From assembly GCA_043780595.1 (NCBI GenBank), contig JAYWCL010000027.1:1-64000 (forward strand): 64,000 bases of DNA, given 5' to 3'. Under the pieces are notes generated by a model. The model was not told the DNA's origin, ran no database searches, and saw only the letters and a program-made list of their open reading frames with translations. Below, piece after piece: positions 27,105 to 35,927 of this stretch. The DNA is from Limnoglobus sp043780595. Lineage in GTDB: Bacteria > Planctomycetota > Planctomycetia > Gemmatales > Gemmataceae. The translations under genes were made by a program, and so were the position numbers. Position 1 is the first letter of the stretch, and each line of letters starts with the position of its first letter.

Positions 27105-27425
27105 TTGTTGTGTAACTATTCTCCCTCTCGCGTATGGTTTCAACGATGGCCTTGCGGAAAGCATCGAGAATGTCCTGATCGCCACTAACGGCGTGACGAA
27201 GGGAAACCGACTTCGGCATCGAAAATGTGAAGTCATAGCCGGCCGTCCGCTCGGAACGTCTGCAACCATCAGCGGTTCTCCGGTTCTCGGATCGAGGTTG
27301 TCGCACAGCCGCTCGAAGGAAAACTTGTCCACGGTTGCGGAAAGGCCAAGACGCTCCGCGCTTTTGCCACCCCAAAGGCCGACCAGTTCCCCCGAAACAC
27401 GCGCAAACTCAGCCTCAGAGCCAGT
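27105..27425 (-). pseudogene. Decayed N-terminal piece of a second MobF relaxase
   Basis: The minus strand reads GELVGLWGGKSAERLGLSAT, then VDKFSFERLCDNLDPRTGEP, a one-base loss, and in the next frame GYDFTFSMPKSVSLRHAVS and GDQDILDAFRKAIVETIRE. These match the intact relaxase at 21854-24538 in order (its residues about 27-120) at both protein and DNA level. The first 25 codons and everything downstream are missing. It is the relic of a related element. Confidence 0.85.
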
Positions 27426-27488
27426 TTAGTGGACATATCGCTCAAGATGTGTTAATGTGATCGTAAATAATAATTGACGATTATTGAT

Positions 27489-27692
27489 ATGCACGACATT
27501 CCAGAAACTGGTTTCTTAAGGTTACCACAAGTGCTAAGCGTGATTCCCCTCGGCAAATCATGCTGGTGGGAAGGGGTTAAATCGGGACGGTTTCCAAAGC
27601 CTGTTAAACTTTCAGAACGCTGCACCGCTTGGCGTGCCGAAGACATCCGGGAACTGATTAAGAATATTTCTGAACGCGAGCAGGGTAGTTAA
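27489..27692 (+). CDS. AlpA-family transcriptional regulator / excisionase
   Basis: From ATG 27489 (MHDIPETGFLRLPQVLSVIP) the product has 67 residues with the AlpA pattern: LRLPQVLSVIPLGKSCWW, VKSGRFPKPVKLSERCTAWR and EDIRELIKN. AlpA proteins act with P4-type integrases as excision factors or activators, and such an integrase lies 300 bases downstream on the same strand. Ribosome site weak. Confidence 0.88.
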   Translation: MHDIPETGFLRLPQVLSVIPLGKSCWWEGVKSGRFPKPVKLSERCTAWRAEDIRELIKNISEREQGS

Positions 27693-27992
27693 ATTCTCTT
27701 AACTGATTCGGGTGTGGAGCCGAAAACCCACGGGGTATAATTCGGGGTATGTCGGTTTTCTAACAAAACAAATTATAATTTATATTCAGTTATATAGACT
27801 ATTATTGCGAGTCCCTTCCTGGGCACCAGTTTATTGGACGGAGACGTCCGTTAATGTCCGGCAAATCGAGAGTGAGAGACGATCAGGAACCGAAAAGCGA
27901 GCATCGGTGTCCGCAGTGATTTGTTGACATTCGGGCCTAAATTGGGGTATAAATGTACAGATGTACCCCATAGCGAATGATTTGTACCCCAG
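27693..27992. promoter_or_regulatory. Repeated GGGGTAT/GTACCCC boxes before the integrase
   Basis: GGGGTAT occurs at 27732-27738, 27744-27750 and 27944-27950. The reverse form TACCCC occurs at 27964-27969 and 27985-27990, the last ending two bases before the integrase start. They may be arm-type or operator sites for the integrase or AlpA-like protein. Nothing else is seen in this 300-base gap. Confidence 0.45.
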
Positions 27993-29180
27993 ATGCCTAT
28001 ATCGCTCTCAGACGCAGCCGTAAGGAACGCAAAACAAAAAGATAAGTCCTACAAATTGTCGGACGGTGAGGGGCTGTTTCTTTTGGTGATGCCAAACGGC
28101 AGCAAGTATTGGCGTCTTAAATATTTCTTTGGTGGCAAGGAGAAGACTTTAGCCCTTGGAGTCTATCCAGAGATCAATCTCCAAGACGCACGCGAACGTC
28201 GATTCAAAGCTCGAAAACAAGTTGCACTCGGCACCGACCCCGGCGAATCAAAGAAGGAATCCAAAAGGCTTGAAAGTGCTAAGAGCCTCCATTCTTTCGA
28301 ACTCATTGCTAGAGAATGGCTGGAGCACCGTGCTAATCAACTGACTGACTCAACCTACCGAGTTCGACTCAAGAGGCTGGAAAAATACATCTTTCCCACG
28401 CTTGGAGAAAAGCCTATCGCGAGCATCACCGCCCCTGAAGTGCTGGTGATGGCGAGGTCGGTTGAAAGCAGGGGAACTCTTGAACTGGCAAGGCGCTCAT
28501 TGCAGATGACTGGGCAAGTCTTCTCCTATGCCATTGCGACGGCACGAGCCGAAAGAAACCCGGTTCCCGATCTTCGAGGTGCTCTCAAAACTCCCGTTGT
28601 CAAACATCATGCCTATTTAAAGGAGAGTGAACTGCCCGAGTTCCTTAAAAAGTTAGAGGCATCCGACAGCATCTTCCTCACCAAATTGGCACTTAAACTT
28701 TTGGTACTGACCTTTGTCCGCACTACCGAGCTTCGGGCATCGGTATGGACAGAGATTGACTGGCAAAAAGCGGAGTGGCGTATTCCGGCTGAACGCATGA
28801 AAATGAAAGAGCAACACATTGTTCCCCTCGCGCCACAAGCTCTTGCAGTGCTACGGGAGGTTCAGGCCATATCGGGAGATAATAAGTACATCTTCCCAAA
28901 CCAGCATAACTATTTTACCTGCATGAGTGAAAACACCATGTTGTTTGCCCTTTATCGGATGGGCTACCATTCGAGGGCGACGGGGCACGGCTTCAGAAGC
29001 ACGGCAAGCACTATTCTCAACGAAAATGGCTTTCGGTCAGACGTGATCGAGCGACAATTGGCCCACGGGGAGCGAGACAGTGTCCGTGCCGCCTACAACT
29101 ATGCCCAATACCTGCCTGAACGCCGAGAGATGATGCAATGGTGGGCGGACTTTCTGGATCGACTGGCCATTCGGCAATAA
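27993..29180 (+). CDS. P4-type tyrosine integrase
   Basis: The 395-residue product has an N-terminal DUF4102 arm-binding domain (LSDGEGLFLLVMPNGSKYWR, ALGVYPEINLQDARE), a core-binding domain (about 100-200) and a catalytic domain with Arg in FVRTTELRA, HGFRSTAST (His-x-x-Arg), LAHGERDSVRAAYN and the Tyr in YNYAQYLPERREMMQWW. These enzymes usually insert islands at tRNA genes. The AlpA-like gene upstream fits a P4-type module. I see no tRNA or direct repeat beside it, so it may be a nested element or a relic captured by the larger one. Lower GC than flanking chromosomal genes. Confidence 0.93.
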   Translation: MPISLSDAAVRNAKQKDKSYKLSDGEGLFLLVMPNGSKYWRLKYFFGGKEKTLALGVYPEINLQDARERRFKARKQVALGTDPGESKKESKRLESAKSLHSFELIAREWLEHRANQLTDSTYRVRLKRLEKYIFPTLGEKPIASITAPEVLVMARSVESRGTLELARRSLQMTGQVFSYAIATARAERNPVPDLRGALKTPVVKHHAYLKESELPEFLKKLEASDSIFLTKLALKLLVLTFVRTTELRASVWTEIDWQKAEWRIPAERMKMKEQHIVPLAPQALAVLREVQAISGDNKYIFPNQHNYFTCMSENTMLFALYRMGYHSRATGHGFRSTASTILNENGFRSDVIERQLAHGERDSVRAAYNYAQYLPERREMMQWWADFLDRLAIRQ

Positions 29181-29536
29181 TCTCGCGGCCTTTCGGCCTG
29201 TCGCATCCGCCGGAGCTTATGTTCAAGTCATTTTCTTCCGGTTGCCTCCCGATTCGAATTGCTCCCTTTCATTTGAACAGCCCCCTGACTTTGTCTGCCG
29301 TGGCAAGGCGGTTTCTCTGCTTTCCTGTCTGCCGCAACACACGGCCTTCTTCATGTCACGCTTAAAGCCGCCGCCGGTCCGCTCAAGCGGAAAATCGGTT
29401 CCCCCTAAAGGTCTCCCCCAATTTTCCGCTTGCCCGGTCGCTGGCGCTCGCTTCGCCCCGGACTGAGGCGGCTTTCTTTGCTGTGACATCAGGCCGCGAT
29501 GGTCGCAGCCGGAAACTCAGGAAGAAGGAGACCACC
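29181..29536. other. Gene-free region with inverted repeat (oriT candidate)
   Basis: No credible gene is seen in these 356 bases; the open frames are shadows. CAAGCGGAAAAT (29384-29395) and ATTTTCCGCTTG (29421-29432) form a perfect 12-base inverted repeat around 25 bases, and GGCCTTTCGGCC lies just after the integrase stop as a possible terminator. An oriT role is a guess. Confidence 0.4.
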
Positions 29537-29797
29537 ATGTCACAACCAGCTCACAAAATTCGCAGCGGAGTCCTGCAAGTCACGATCTGGAGAAACCACG
29601 GCGAGAAGGGCAACTGGTACAGCGTCATTCCCAGCCGCGGATACAAGCAGGAAGACGTCTGGAAAGAGACCGACAGCCTCGGTTTCGACGACTTACTCAC
29701 GATGGCCAAGTTGTTCGACCTCGCCCACACCTGGATCATGCACCAGCAACAGGCCGACGCTAAAGGCCGCAAAGAATCCACGCAGGCAGCCGCCTGA
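29537..29797 (+). CDS. Small conserved-looking element protein (86 residues)
   Basis: ATG 29537 is preceded by AAGGAGACCACC, a leader also found before the gene at 37074. The product (MSQPAHKIRSGVLQVTIWRN...) has a beta-rich first half (GVLQVTIWRNHGEKGNWYSV) and a helical second half (DDLLTMAKLFDLAHTWIMHQ). It lies 68 bases upstream of the ParB-like gene in the same orientation. No function recognised. Confidence 0.75.
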   Translation: MSQPAHKIRSGVLQVTIWRNHGEKGNWYSVIPSRGYKQEDVWKETDSLGFDDLLTMAKLFDLAHTWIMHQQQADAKGRKESTQAAA

Positions 29798-29865
29798 GCC
29801 GGATACCGGAGGGCGGTATCCGTCCTCCGGTTCATTTTCACACATCAAATCTAATGGAGATTGTT

Positions 29866-31809
29866 ATGACTTACATTCAATGCACACCCACACAACCCCA
29901 GCTTATCGCAGTCACCAAGCTGGAGAAGTCCCCGCTCAATGCCCGCCGCACCAAACGGCCCGACGGCATTGGCGAACTGAAGGCATCCATCCTCTCCCAC
30001 GGGTTGATGCAGAACCTCGTCGTCACCGCGTCCGAGGACGAGACCTATCGCGTGATCGCGGGAGGCCGACGCCTTGAGGCGATTCATTCGCTTCAGGCCG
30101 AAGGGAAACTACCGCCGGACTTTGCCGTTCCGTGCCAGATCGTCACCGAGGAATACGCCCTTGAGATGAGCCTGGCCGAGAACACGATCCGCCTCGCCAT
30201 GCACCCCGCCGACCAGTTTGCAACCTTCGCCGAACTGATCGATAAGGGAGCAACTGCCGCCGATATAGCGCAGCGGTTTGGGGTCGAAGAAAGCCTCGTC
30301 CACAAGCGGATGAAATTGGCCCGCGTTGCTCCCGAATTGCTTGAGGAATACCGCAACGACGGCATGACGCTGGAATGCCTGATGGCCTTCACCATCACCG
30401 ACGATCACCGCCGCCAGAGGAAGGTTTTCAAATCGCTTCAGGAATGGCAGAAGGACGATCCGAGTGTGATCCGCGACGCCCTGACCGAAAAGATGATCGA
30501 CGCCGGGTGCAAGCTGGCCTTGTTCGTGGGGCTTGATGCCTACACCGAAGCAGGTGGTAGCAGCCGGGCCGACCTCTTCGGCGAAGACGTTTATCTCGAA
30601 AAACCGGCGTTACTGAACAAGCTGGCCGAGAAGAAACTGGACGCCATCCGCCAAGAGCTAGAAGCCGAGGGCTGGAACTGGATCGAGATCAATCCTGAAC
30701 GCGACTGGAACGCGGTCAACCGGTGCAGCCGGATCAAACCGATCCTGATTGACGCCCCGAATGAACTGTTCGATCTCAAATCGCAGTTTGACGCCGAACT
30801 GGAGGAAATCGAGCAAACACTCGAAGACACCGAATCGGATGCGTTGATCGACCGTCAGCAGGCGGTTCGTCACCGTCTGGATCAGGTGGAGGAAAAGCTG
30901 GCGGCGTTCGTCGGGTTCGACGCCGAACACAAGGCGCTGGCCGGATGCTTCGTTTCCATCGGGCAGGACGGCACAGCATTCATCGACAAGGGATTGGTCA
31001 AGCCGGAACATCGCAAGCGACTGGCCATGCTGCTTGGGACAGACGACGGTGATGATGGACAAGCCAAAGTGAAGGTGAAAGGCCAACTGTCAGAAACCCT
31101 TCGACGCGACCTCGCCGCCGATCGCTTGCAAATCGCACAGGTCGAGATGGCGAAGCATCCGGCGATTGCCCTCGACCTCCTGATATTCCAGGTGGCGAGT
31201 CACTTCATCGGCAAGTCTCCGGTTGCCGATGGCGCCGACGTGGTTTTCAGGCTCCCGCGATCCCATCCGTCGGGTGATAAGGAAGCGGCTACTGCGAACA
31301 GCCTGTTGGATGCCATCGGGAAGGCACTCGCTGCCGATTGGCTGAAGCCGGATACAGGAGCAGAGCGATTCGAGGCGTTTCGTTGCTTGAGCGAAACGGC
31401 CAAGCTGGAGTTGCTGGCCTATTGCGTGGCGTTGACTCTCAAACCGAAGCTGGCTCCCGCCGGAGACCGTGAAGCCACGGCCTATGATGCCGCCTTGTCG
31501 CTGACCGCCGCCGACGTGACCGCTTACTGGCGTCCCAGCAAGGAGAACTTCCTGGGCCGTCTCAACCGCGAGCTGTTGCTCACGGTTAGTCGCGACGTCT
31601 TGGGCGAACCGTGGGCACAAACCCACGGCACGGACAAGAAGGCGTTGCTGGTCGATCAGCTCGACCGCGCGTTTTCCAATCCTGACAAGTCAGGCCGGAC
31701 GCCCGACCAGATCGGAAAGCTGAAAAGCTGGCTTCCGGCAGGCATGTCTATCGACATCCCGTCCGCACCGGTTCCGGCAAAGGCAAAGAAAGCCAGAAAG
31801 GCAGCGTAG
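29866..31809 (+). CDS. Plasmid-type ParB/KorB-like protein
   Basis: I chose ATG 29866 (MTYIQCTPTQPQLIAVTKLE) because GGAG lies seven bases upstream. The 647-residue product has a ParB nuclease-like N-terminus (KSPLNARRTKRPDGIGELKASI, then AGGRRLEAIHSL and SLAENTIRLAMHPADQF), a helix-turn-helix (ATAADIAQRFGVEESLVHKRMKL, in parts), and a long C-terminal region (about 250-640) of helices with no motif I recognise. The basic C-terminal end (PVPAKAKKARKAA) may touch DNA. Such long ParB proteins are common on plasmids and ICEs. It shares an operon direction with the ArdC-type gene 58 bases on. Confidence 0.85.
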   Translation: MTYIQCTPTQPQLIAVTKLEKSPLNARRTKRPDGIGELKASILSHGLMQNLVVTASEDETYRVIAGGRRLEAIHSLQAEGKLPPDFAVPCQIVTEEYALEMSLAENTIRLAMHPADQFATFAELIDKGATAADIAQRFGVEESLVHKRMKLARVAPELLEEYRNDGMTLECLMAFTITDDHRRQRKVFKSLQEWQKDDPSVIRDALTEKMIDAGCKLALFVGLDAYTEAGGSSRADLFGEDVYLEKPALLNKLAEKKLDAIRQELEAEGWNWIEINPERDWNAVNRCSRIKPILIDAPNELFDLKSQFDAELEEIEQTLEDTESDALIDRQQAVRHRLDQVEEKLAAFVGFDAEHKALAGCFVSIGQDGTAFIDKGLVKPEHRKRLAMLLGTDDGDDGQAKVKVKGQLSETLRRDLAADRLQIAQVEMAKHPAIALDLLIFQVASHFIGKSPVADGADVVFRLPRSHPSGDKEAATANSLLDAIGKALAADWLKPDTGAERFEAFRCLSETAKLELLAYCVALTLKPKLAPAGDREATAYDAALSLTAADVTAYWRPSKENFLGRLNRELLLTVSRDVLGEPWAQTHGTDKKALLVDQLDRAFSNPDKSGRTPDQIGKLKSWLPAGMSIDIPSAPVPAKAKKARKAA

Positions 31810-31867
31810 TCAACTCAACAACGGGGCAGGCCGAAACGCCTGCCCCCTCTTTGGAAAGGATTCCACC

Positions 31868-32791
31868 ATGATTACTAACCGCATCGACCTGTACACCCGC
31901 GTCACCGACACCATCATCGCCGACCTCGAACAAGGCGTCCGCCCGTGGCTCAAACCGTGGAATGCCGAACACGCCGCCGGACGAATCACCCGACCCTTGC
32001 GAGCCGGAGGCCAGCCCTACAAGGGAATCAATGTGCTGATGTTGTGGGCATCGGCCATGACCCAGAACTTCGCCGCCCCCATCTGGATGACTTTCCAGCA
32101 GGCGAAGGAACTGAAGGCGAACGTGAAGAAAGGCTCCAAGGGTTCGCTGGTCGTCTACGCCAACCGCATCACCAAAACCGAGACCGCCGAAGACGGCGGG
32201 GAGAACGAGCGCAACATCCATTTCATGAAGGGCTACACCGTTTTCAACGTCGAGCAGATCGAGGGACTCCCGACGCACTTCTACGCCACGGCCGCACCAC
32301 CGCTCGACCCCGTGCAGCGAAACGAGACGGCCGACCTGTTCTTCGCCAACACCGGAGCCGACATCCGGCATGGCGGGAATCAAGCCTATTACGCCGCCGA
32401 GTCCGACTACGTCCAGATGCCGCCCTTTGTTTCATTCAAGGATGCCGAAAGCTACGGCTCGACGCTCGCGCATGAGATGACCCACTGGACAAAACACCCG
32501 TCCCGCCTCGACCGGAATCTCGGACGGAAGAAGTTCGGCGACGAGGGTTACGCCCGCGAAGAACTGGTTGCCGAGATCGGGGCCGCGTTCCTGTGTTGCG
32601 ATCTCGGCATTACACCGGAGCCGCGCGACGACCACGCCGCTTATCTGGGCCATTGGCTGGGCGTGCTGAAGGAGGACAAACGCGCCGTCTTCCAAGCCGC
32701 AGCCCACGCCCAACGAGCCGTTGATTTCCTGCACGGGCTACAACCCGATGCAGGAGTGACCGAGATACCCGTGCAGGGAGTCCAGCCATGA
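31868..32791 (+). CDS. ardC: ArdC-type antirestriction protein (ssDNA-binding, zincin-like)
   Basis: The 307-residue product has the ArdC plan: an N-terminal ssDNA-binding domain (RIDLYTRVTDTIIADLEQGV, PWLKPWNAE, GINVLMLW, GSKGSLVVYANR) and a C-terminal zinc-metallopeptidase-like domain with LAHEMTHWTKHPSRLDR (HExxH about residue 200) and EELVAEIGAAFLC. ArdC proteins protect incoming single-stranded DNA against restriction during conjugation. ATG 31868 is preceded by AAAGGATTCCACC. It overlaps the next gene by four bases. Confidence 0.93.
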   Translation: MITNRIDLYTRVTDTIIADLEQGVRPWLKPWNAEHAAGRITRPLRAGGQPYKGINVLMLWASAMTQNFAAPIWMTFQQAKELKANVKKGSKGSLVVYANRITKTETAEDGGENERNIHFMKGYTVFNVEQIEGLPTHFYATAAPPLDPVQRNETADLFFANTGADIRHGGNQAYYAAESDYVQMPPFVSFKDAESYGSTLAHEMTHWTKHPSRLDRNLGRKKFGDEGYAREELVAEIGAAFLCCDLGITPEPRDDHAAYLGHWLGVLKEDKRAVFQAAAHAQRAVDFLHGLQPDAGVTEIPVQGVQP

Positions 32792-33060
32792 CCGGCGGGG
32801 ATCGCTTTTCGCTCGGCCAGTTGGCGATCACGGCGAACGCCAGCGTGCGGCTTTCGACCGAGGAGGTTCTGACCGCTCTGCGCCGTCATGCTTGCGGCGA
32901 TTGGGGCGACCTCTGCCCCGAAGACACGCTGGCGAACGATGCCGCCTTGCTTGAAGGAGGCCGGCTGTTCTCGGCCTACGGTCAGGGCAAAGACCGCTTC
33001 TGGGTCATCACCGAGGCCGACTATTCGGTCACGACCGTGCTTCTGCCCACAGACTACTGA
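32788..33060 (+). CDS. Small protein coupled to ardC
   Basis: The 90-residue product starts at the ATGA overlap with the ArdC-type gene. It is soluble with a C-terminal beta-hairpin (DRFWVITEADYSVTTVLLP). It is often seen, by my recollection, after ArdC-type genes in plasmids, but its function is not known. It ends directly at the ISAs1 scrap. Confidence 0.7.
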   Translation: MTGGDRFSLGQLAITANASVRLSTEEVLTALRRHACGDWGDLCPEDTLANDAALLEGGRLFSAYGQGKDRFWVITEADYSVTTVLLPTDY

Positions 33061-33160
33061 GCGCGCATCAAACACCCGCTGCTCAATTTGGTGACGATCG
33101 CCTTGTGCGGCACCATCGCCGGAGCGGACGATTGGGAAGAGATCGTGCAGTTTGCTCGGG
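33061..33160 (+). pseudogene. ISAs1-family transposase fragment
   Basis: Just after the stop of the previous gene the frame reads RIKHPLLNLVTIALCGTIAG and ADDWEEIVQFA, matching the N-terminal motif of ISAs1-family transposases (usually preceded by D-R). The rest of the transposase is lost. It marks the left edge of an inserted segment. Confidence 0.55.
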
Positions 33161-33264
33161 ATCGTCGCCCCTGGCATTGCCGGCAACCACCGTCTGGAGG
33201 CGATCCGTTCCTTAGGAGCAACCCATTGCTCTTGACTTCAGGCTGTACGGTAAACCTAACTGAC

Positions 33265-34089
33265 TTAGGTAGAAACCGCAGAGTGCTGCGCCCCGTCCAG
33301 CTTCATCCGACTCCAACCGGAAGCAGCTAATCCGAGGAGCGCTGTGCCGAACAGCAAGATAGTGCCTGGAATCGGAACCGCGGAAACATTGATGGTATTG
33401 TTATCCATCGTCACTGCCCCAGTTAGTGCCAATGCACTGCCGTCCAGAATTGTTGCTCCGGTAGCCAACGTGATGCTTTGGAGCGCAAGAATATTTCCAG
33501 CGAATGCCGTGCCCGTACCGAGAGTGGCGGAGCTGCCGACCTGAAAGAACACGTGGTTAGTTGAATTCCCATTTTGAATATTGACTGACGAACCGCTTGC
33601 AGTGGTGAGCGTGCTCCCTATCTGGAAGACATAGTCTACATTCGATACACCGGCGAAGTTGAGCGTGAGCGGTCCCGTCAACTGAGCTGAACTATCGTAT
33701 TTATAAACCCCAGGCGGGAGCGAGAAACTGCCCATGTCCTGACCGGTCAGATTGCTCGTGACCGACAACCCTTGAAGTAGGTTATAAGCGGTTGTTGCAT
33801 CAGTGTGTGCCTGCTGGGCCACAGCATTGCCAAGATGAATGTTCCCACCCGTAATGCTGATTGTCTCAACGCCTGTGATCGCGCTGCCCGGATAAACCCC
33901 CACATTTCCGTAGATGGTGGTCGCCCCAGTGTTGGTCACTGTCGAAGAACCAAGAACCGCAAAGCTCCCCGCCGTACCGAGCGGTACCGTTGCCGCGGCG
34001 GCGCTCTCGGGAGTCAAGATAACGGCCATGAGGCTTAGTACGCCTGCCGTTCCGCCAATAAGATATGTTTTGTATGTTTTGGTTATCAT
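33265..34089 (-). CDS. Ice-binding-like (DUF3494) secreted protein with sorting tail
   Basis: I start at ATG 34089 (MITKTYKTYLIGGTAGVLS). The 274-residue product has a signal peptide (about 1-33), then the DUF3494 beta-helix pattern (FAVLGSSTVTNTGATTIYGN, VGVYPGSAITG, ALTGPLTLNFAG-type strands, FFQVGSSATLGTGTAFAGNI). The last 30 residues are a PEP-CTERM-like tail: VPIPGTILLFGTALLGLAAS, then basic residues. The family binds ice or acts in adhesion; export and cell-surface sorting are likely. The setting is odd: it sits between an ISAs1 scrap and an orphan gene end, reading against neighbours. Confidence 0.8.
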   Translation of the reverse strand: MITKTYKTYLIGGTAGVLSLMAVILTPESAAAATVPLGTAGSFAVLGSSTVTNTGATTIYGNVGVYPGSAITGVETISITGGNIHLGNAVAQQAHTDATTAYNLLQGLSVTSNLTGQDMGSFSLPPGVYKYDSSAQLTGPLTLNFAGVSNVDYVFQIGSTLTTASGSSVNIQNGNSTNHVFFQVGSSATLGTGTAFAGNILALQSITLATGATILDGSALALTGAVTMDNNTINVSAVPIPGTILLFGTALLGLAASGWSRMKLDGAQHSAVST

Positions 34090-34236
34090 ATGAGACTCCG
34101 TTGTTTTAATAGTTATTTTCAAAAAAGCATTAATCAATAACCCAATGTATGACGTAAGGGTTCGGGCGCAGCCTAGGGAAAGGTGTATTATCTTTCCATG
34201 TAGGAAAGACGAGTTTACGTAAGAGCGGCGTAAGGA

Positions 34237-34413
34237 TTGGGCTGCACGATATGGACCCACGTCGATGGCTCCAACGGCGACCAGTACCTCCACAGCGGCT
34301 ACCACCTTGTTGATCGCATCGGCTACCTCATCAGCACAGTTCCCGTACCGGATGGAATGGACATCCAGGTTATCCTCCCGATGGAAGATCAGGGCGAACC
34401 CACTTCGTTCTGA
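34237..34413 (+). pseudogene. Orphan 3' end of an element gene
   Basis: This open stretch of 58 codons ends at TGA 34411 and reads CTIWTHVDGSNGDQYLHSGY, then HLVDRIGYLISTVPVPDGMD. An in-frame stop at 34231 precedes it and there is no ribosome site. It looks like the truncated C-terminus of a real protein whose front part was lost when the segment with the ice-binding gene entered. Parent family not recognised. Confidence 0.45.
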
Positions 34414-34469
34414 TCAAACGCCAGAACCCAAATCGAAATCACATCAAAACCGCAAAGGGGGTGAATCCC

Positions 34470-35927
34470 CCAATACTGTTCACTTAAGGTAAAAACTGTG
34501 CTAAAGCTATCTTCCATGTTTCATCATCATGGAGGGCAACAATGGCACGGACGCAACAGAACTTCGCACACGGGATTGGGATTGGCGAACGCATCAGCAT
34601 CGCCAGCATCTGCCGGTCGCTCGATGCCGGGGCAATCCAAGAGGCGCTGGCAGTTACCGGCAAAAAGAGTCTCCGCAAGAGAGATTTTCCGGCGGACGTT
34701 GCCATCTATTACGTCATTGCAATGGCGCTCTTCATGCACGTCAACTTGCGTGAGGTTCTCTTTTGCCTGATGGAAGGGCTGCGGTTGGTACGGGGAGTTG
34801 ACCTGAAGATCACCGGCAAATCAGGCATCTCGCAGGCACGCAGCCGCATCGGTGCAGAGCCTCTGCGATACCTCTATGAACGTCACGTCAAGCCGCTGGC
34901 CAACGAGAAGACAAAGGGCGCATGGTATCACGGTCGCAGGTTGGTCAGCCTCGATGGCAGTTCCCTGGACTTGGCGGACGAAAAGGAAAACCGGAAGGCG
35001 TTCGGTGGCCCGACCACTTACGTTGATAACTGTGCCTTTCCGCAAATTCGTTTTGTTTGCCTCGCCGAAATCGGCACTCATGTGCTGTTCGGGGCACGCA
35101 TGGGAGAGTACCGAACCAGTGAGCAGGCGCTCGCCCGTGAAGTCATTACGTCGTTGACGCCGGGAATGCTCTGCCTTGCGGATCAGGCCTTTGGCGGGAT
35201 GGCCTTTTGGAATCAGGCGTTAGCCACGGGAGCGGACCTGCTGTGGCGGGCACGCACTGATCGGCATATGGCCGTGGATAAGATTCTTCCGGATGGCAGC
35301 TATGTGAGTCGGCTACAGGTGCAACATCCCAAAGCACTGCAAAGCGAATCCCAGCCGGTTCGCGTGATTGAGTATTACGTTGAAGGCGTCGAAGAGTCCC
35401 AGAATACGATGTTCCGGCTCATCACGACGCTGATGGACCCAGTCACATTCCCTGCCGAAGAGTTGGCGCAACTCTACCAACAGCGGTGGGAGATCGAGAC
35501 TGCTTTTGACGAACTGAAAACACATTTACGCGGGTCACGGATGTGTTTACGCAGCAAAACGCCGGAACTGGTCCGGCAGGAATTCTATGGATTGATGCTG
35601 GCGCATTTTGCGGTGCGTGGCCTGATGCACGAGGCAGCACAGAAGGCCAATGTCGATCCCGACGAGTTGTCCTTCACGCACAGCTTGCGGGTGTTGCGCC
35701 GGACACTGCCACTGCGTCCAGCCATTTCCCCCTAAACGCCTGGCGGGGTTTCATAACGCTGTCTTGCAGGCCATTCTTGAAGAGCGTGTCGTTTCCAGTC
35801 GGGGGAAGAAGAACCCGCGCCGACTAAAGCGGTACAAATCGCGTTTCCCTCGAAAACACAAGCATCCGCCAATGCGGTATCGCCCCAAAGTAGTGATCGT
35901 GTGGCATCGCTAAGTGAACAGTATTGG
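34470..35927 (+). mobile_element. IS4-family insertion sequence with 10-bp target duplication
   Basis: Perfect 17-base terminal inverted repeats CCAATACTGTTCACTTA lie at 34470-34486 and (reverse complement) 35911-35927. GGTGAATCCC is repeated at 34460-34469 and 35928-35937 as target duplication. The 1458-base element holds one transposase gene (34542). It landed in a gene-free stretch. Confidence 0.92.
34542..35913 (+). pseudogene. IS4-family transposase, frameshifted near its end
   Basis: The frame from ATG 34542 runs 397 codons to TAA 35733 and has an IS4-type N-terminal domain, catalytic Asp in VSLDGSSLDLAD, second Asp in MLCLADQAFGG and the YREK-type signature YQQRWEIETAFDELKTHL. The expected C-terminus (AGFHNAVLQAILEERVVSSR, then RYRPKVVIVW) is in another frame up to 35913. 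The break is at a run of five C (about 35726-35732): one C fewer would restore a protein of about 456 residues. It may be a dead copy, a sequencing slip, or less likely a programmed frameshift. Confidence 0.85.

Noticed and set aside
29223..29489. An 88-residue minus-strand open frame after the integrase
   Set aside because: No ribosome site, low-complexity Gly/Arg/Gln composition, and it covers the inverted repeat; not supported as a gene.
33161..33240. A frame reading GNHRLEAIRSLGATH, like a dehydrogenase piece
   Set aside because: The match is too short and generic to support a call; it may be chance or junk at the insertion edge.
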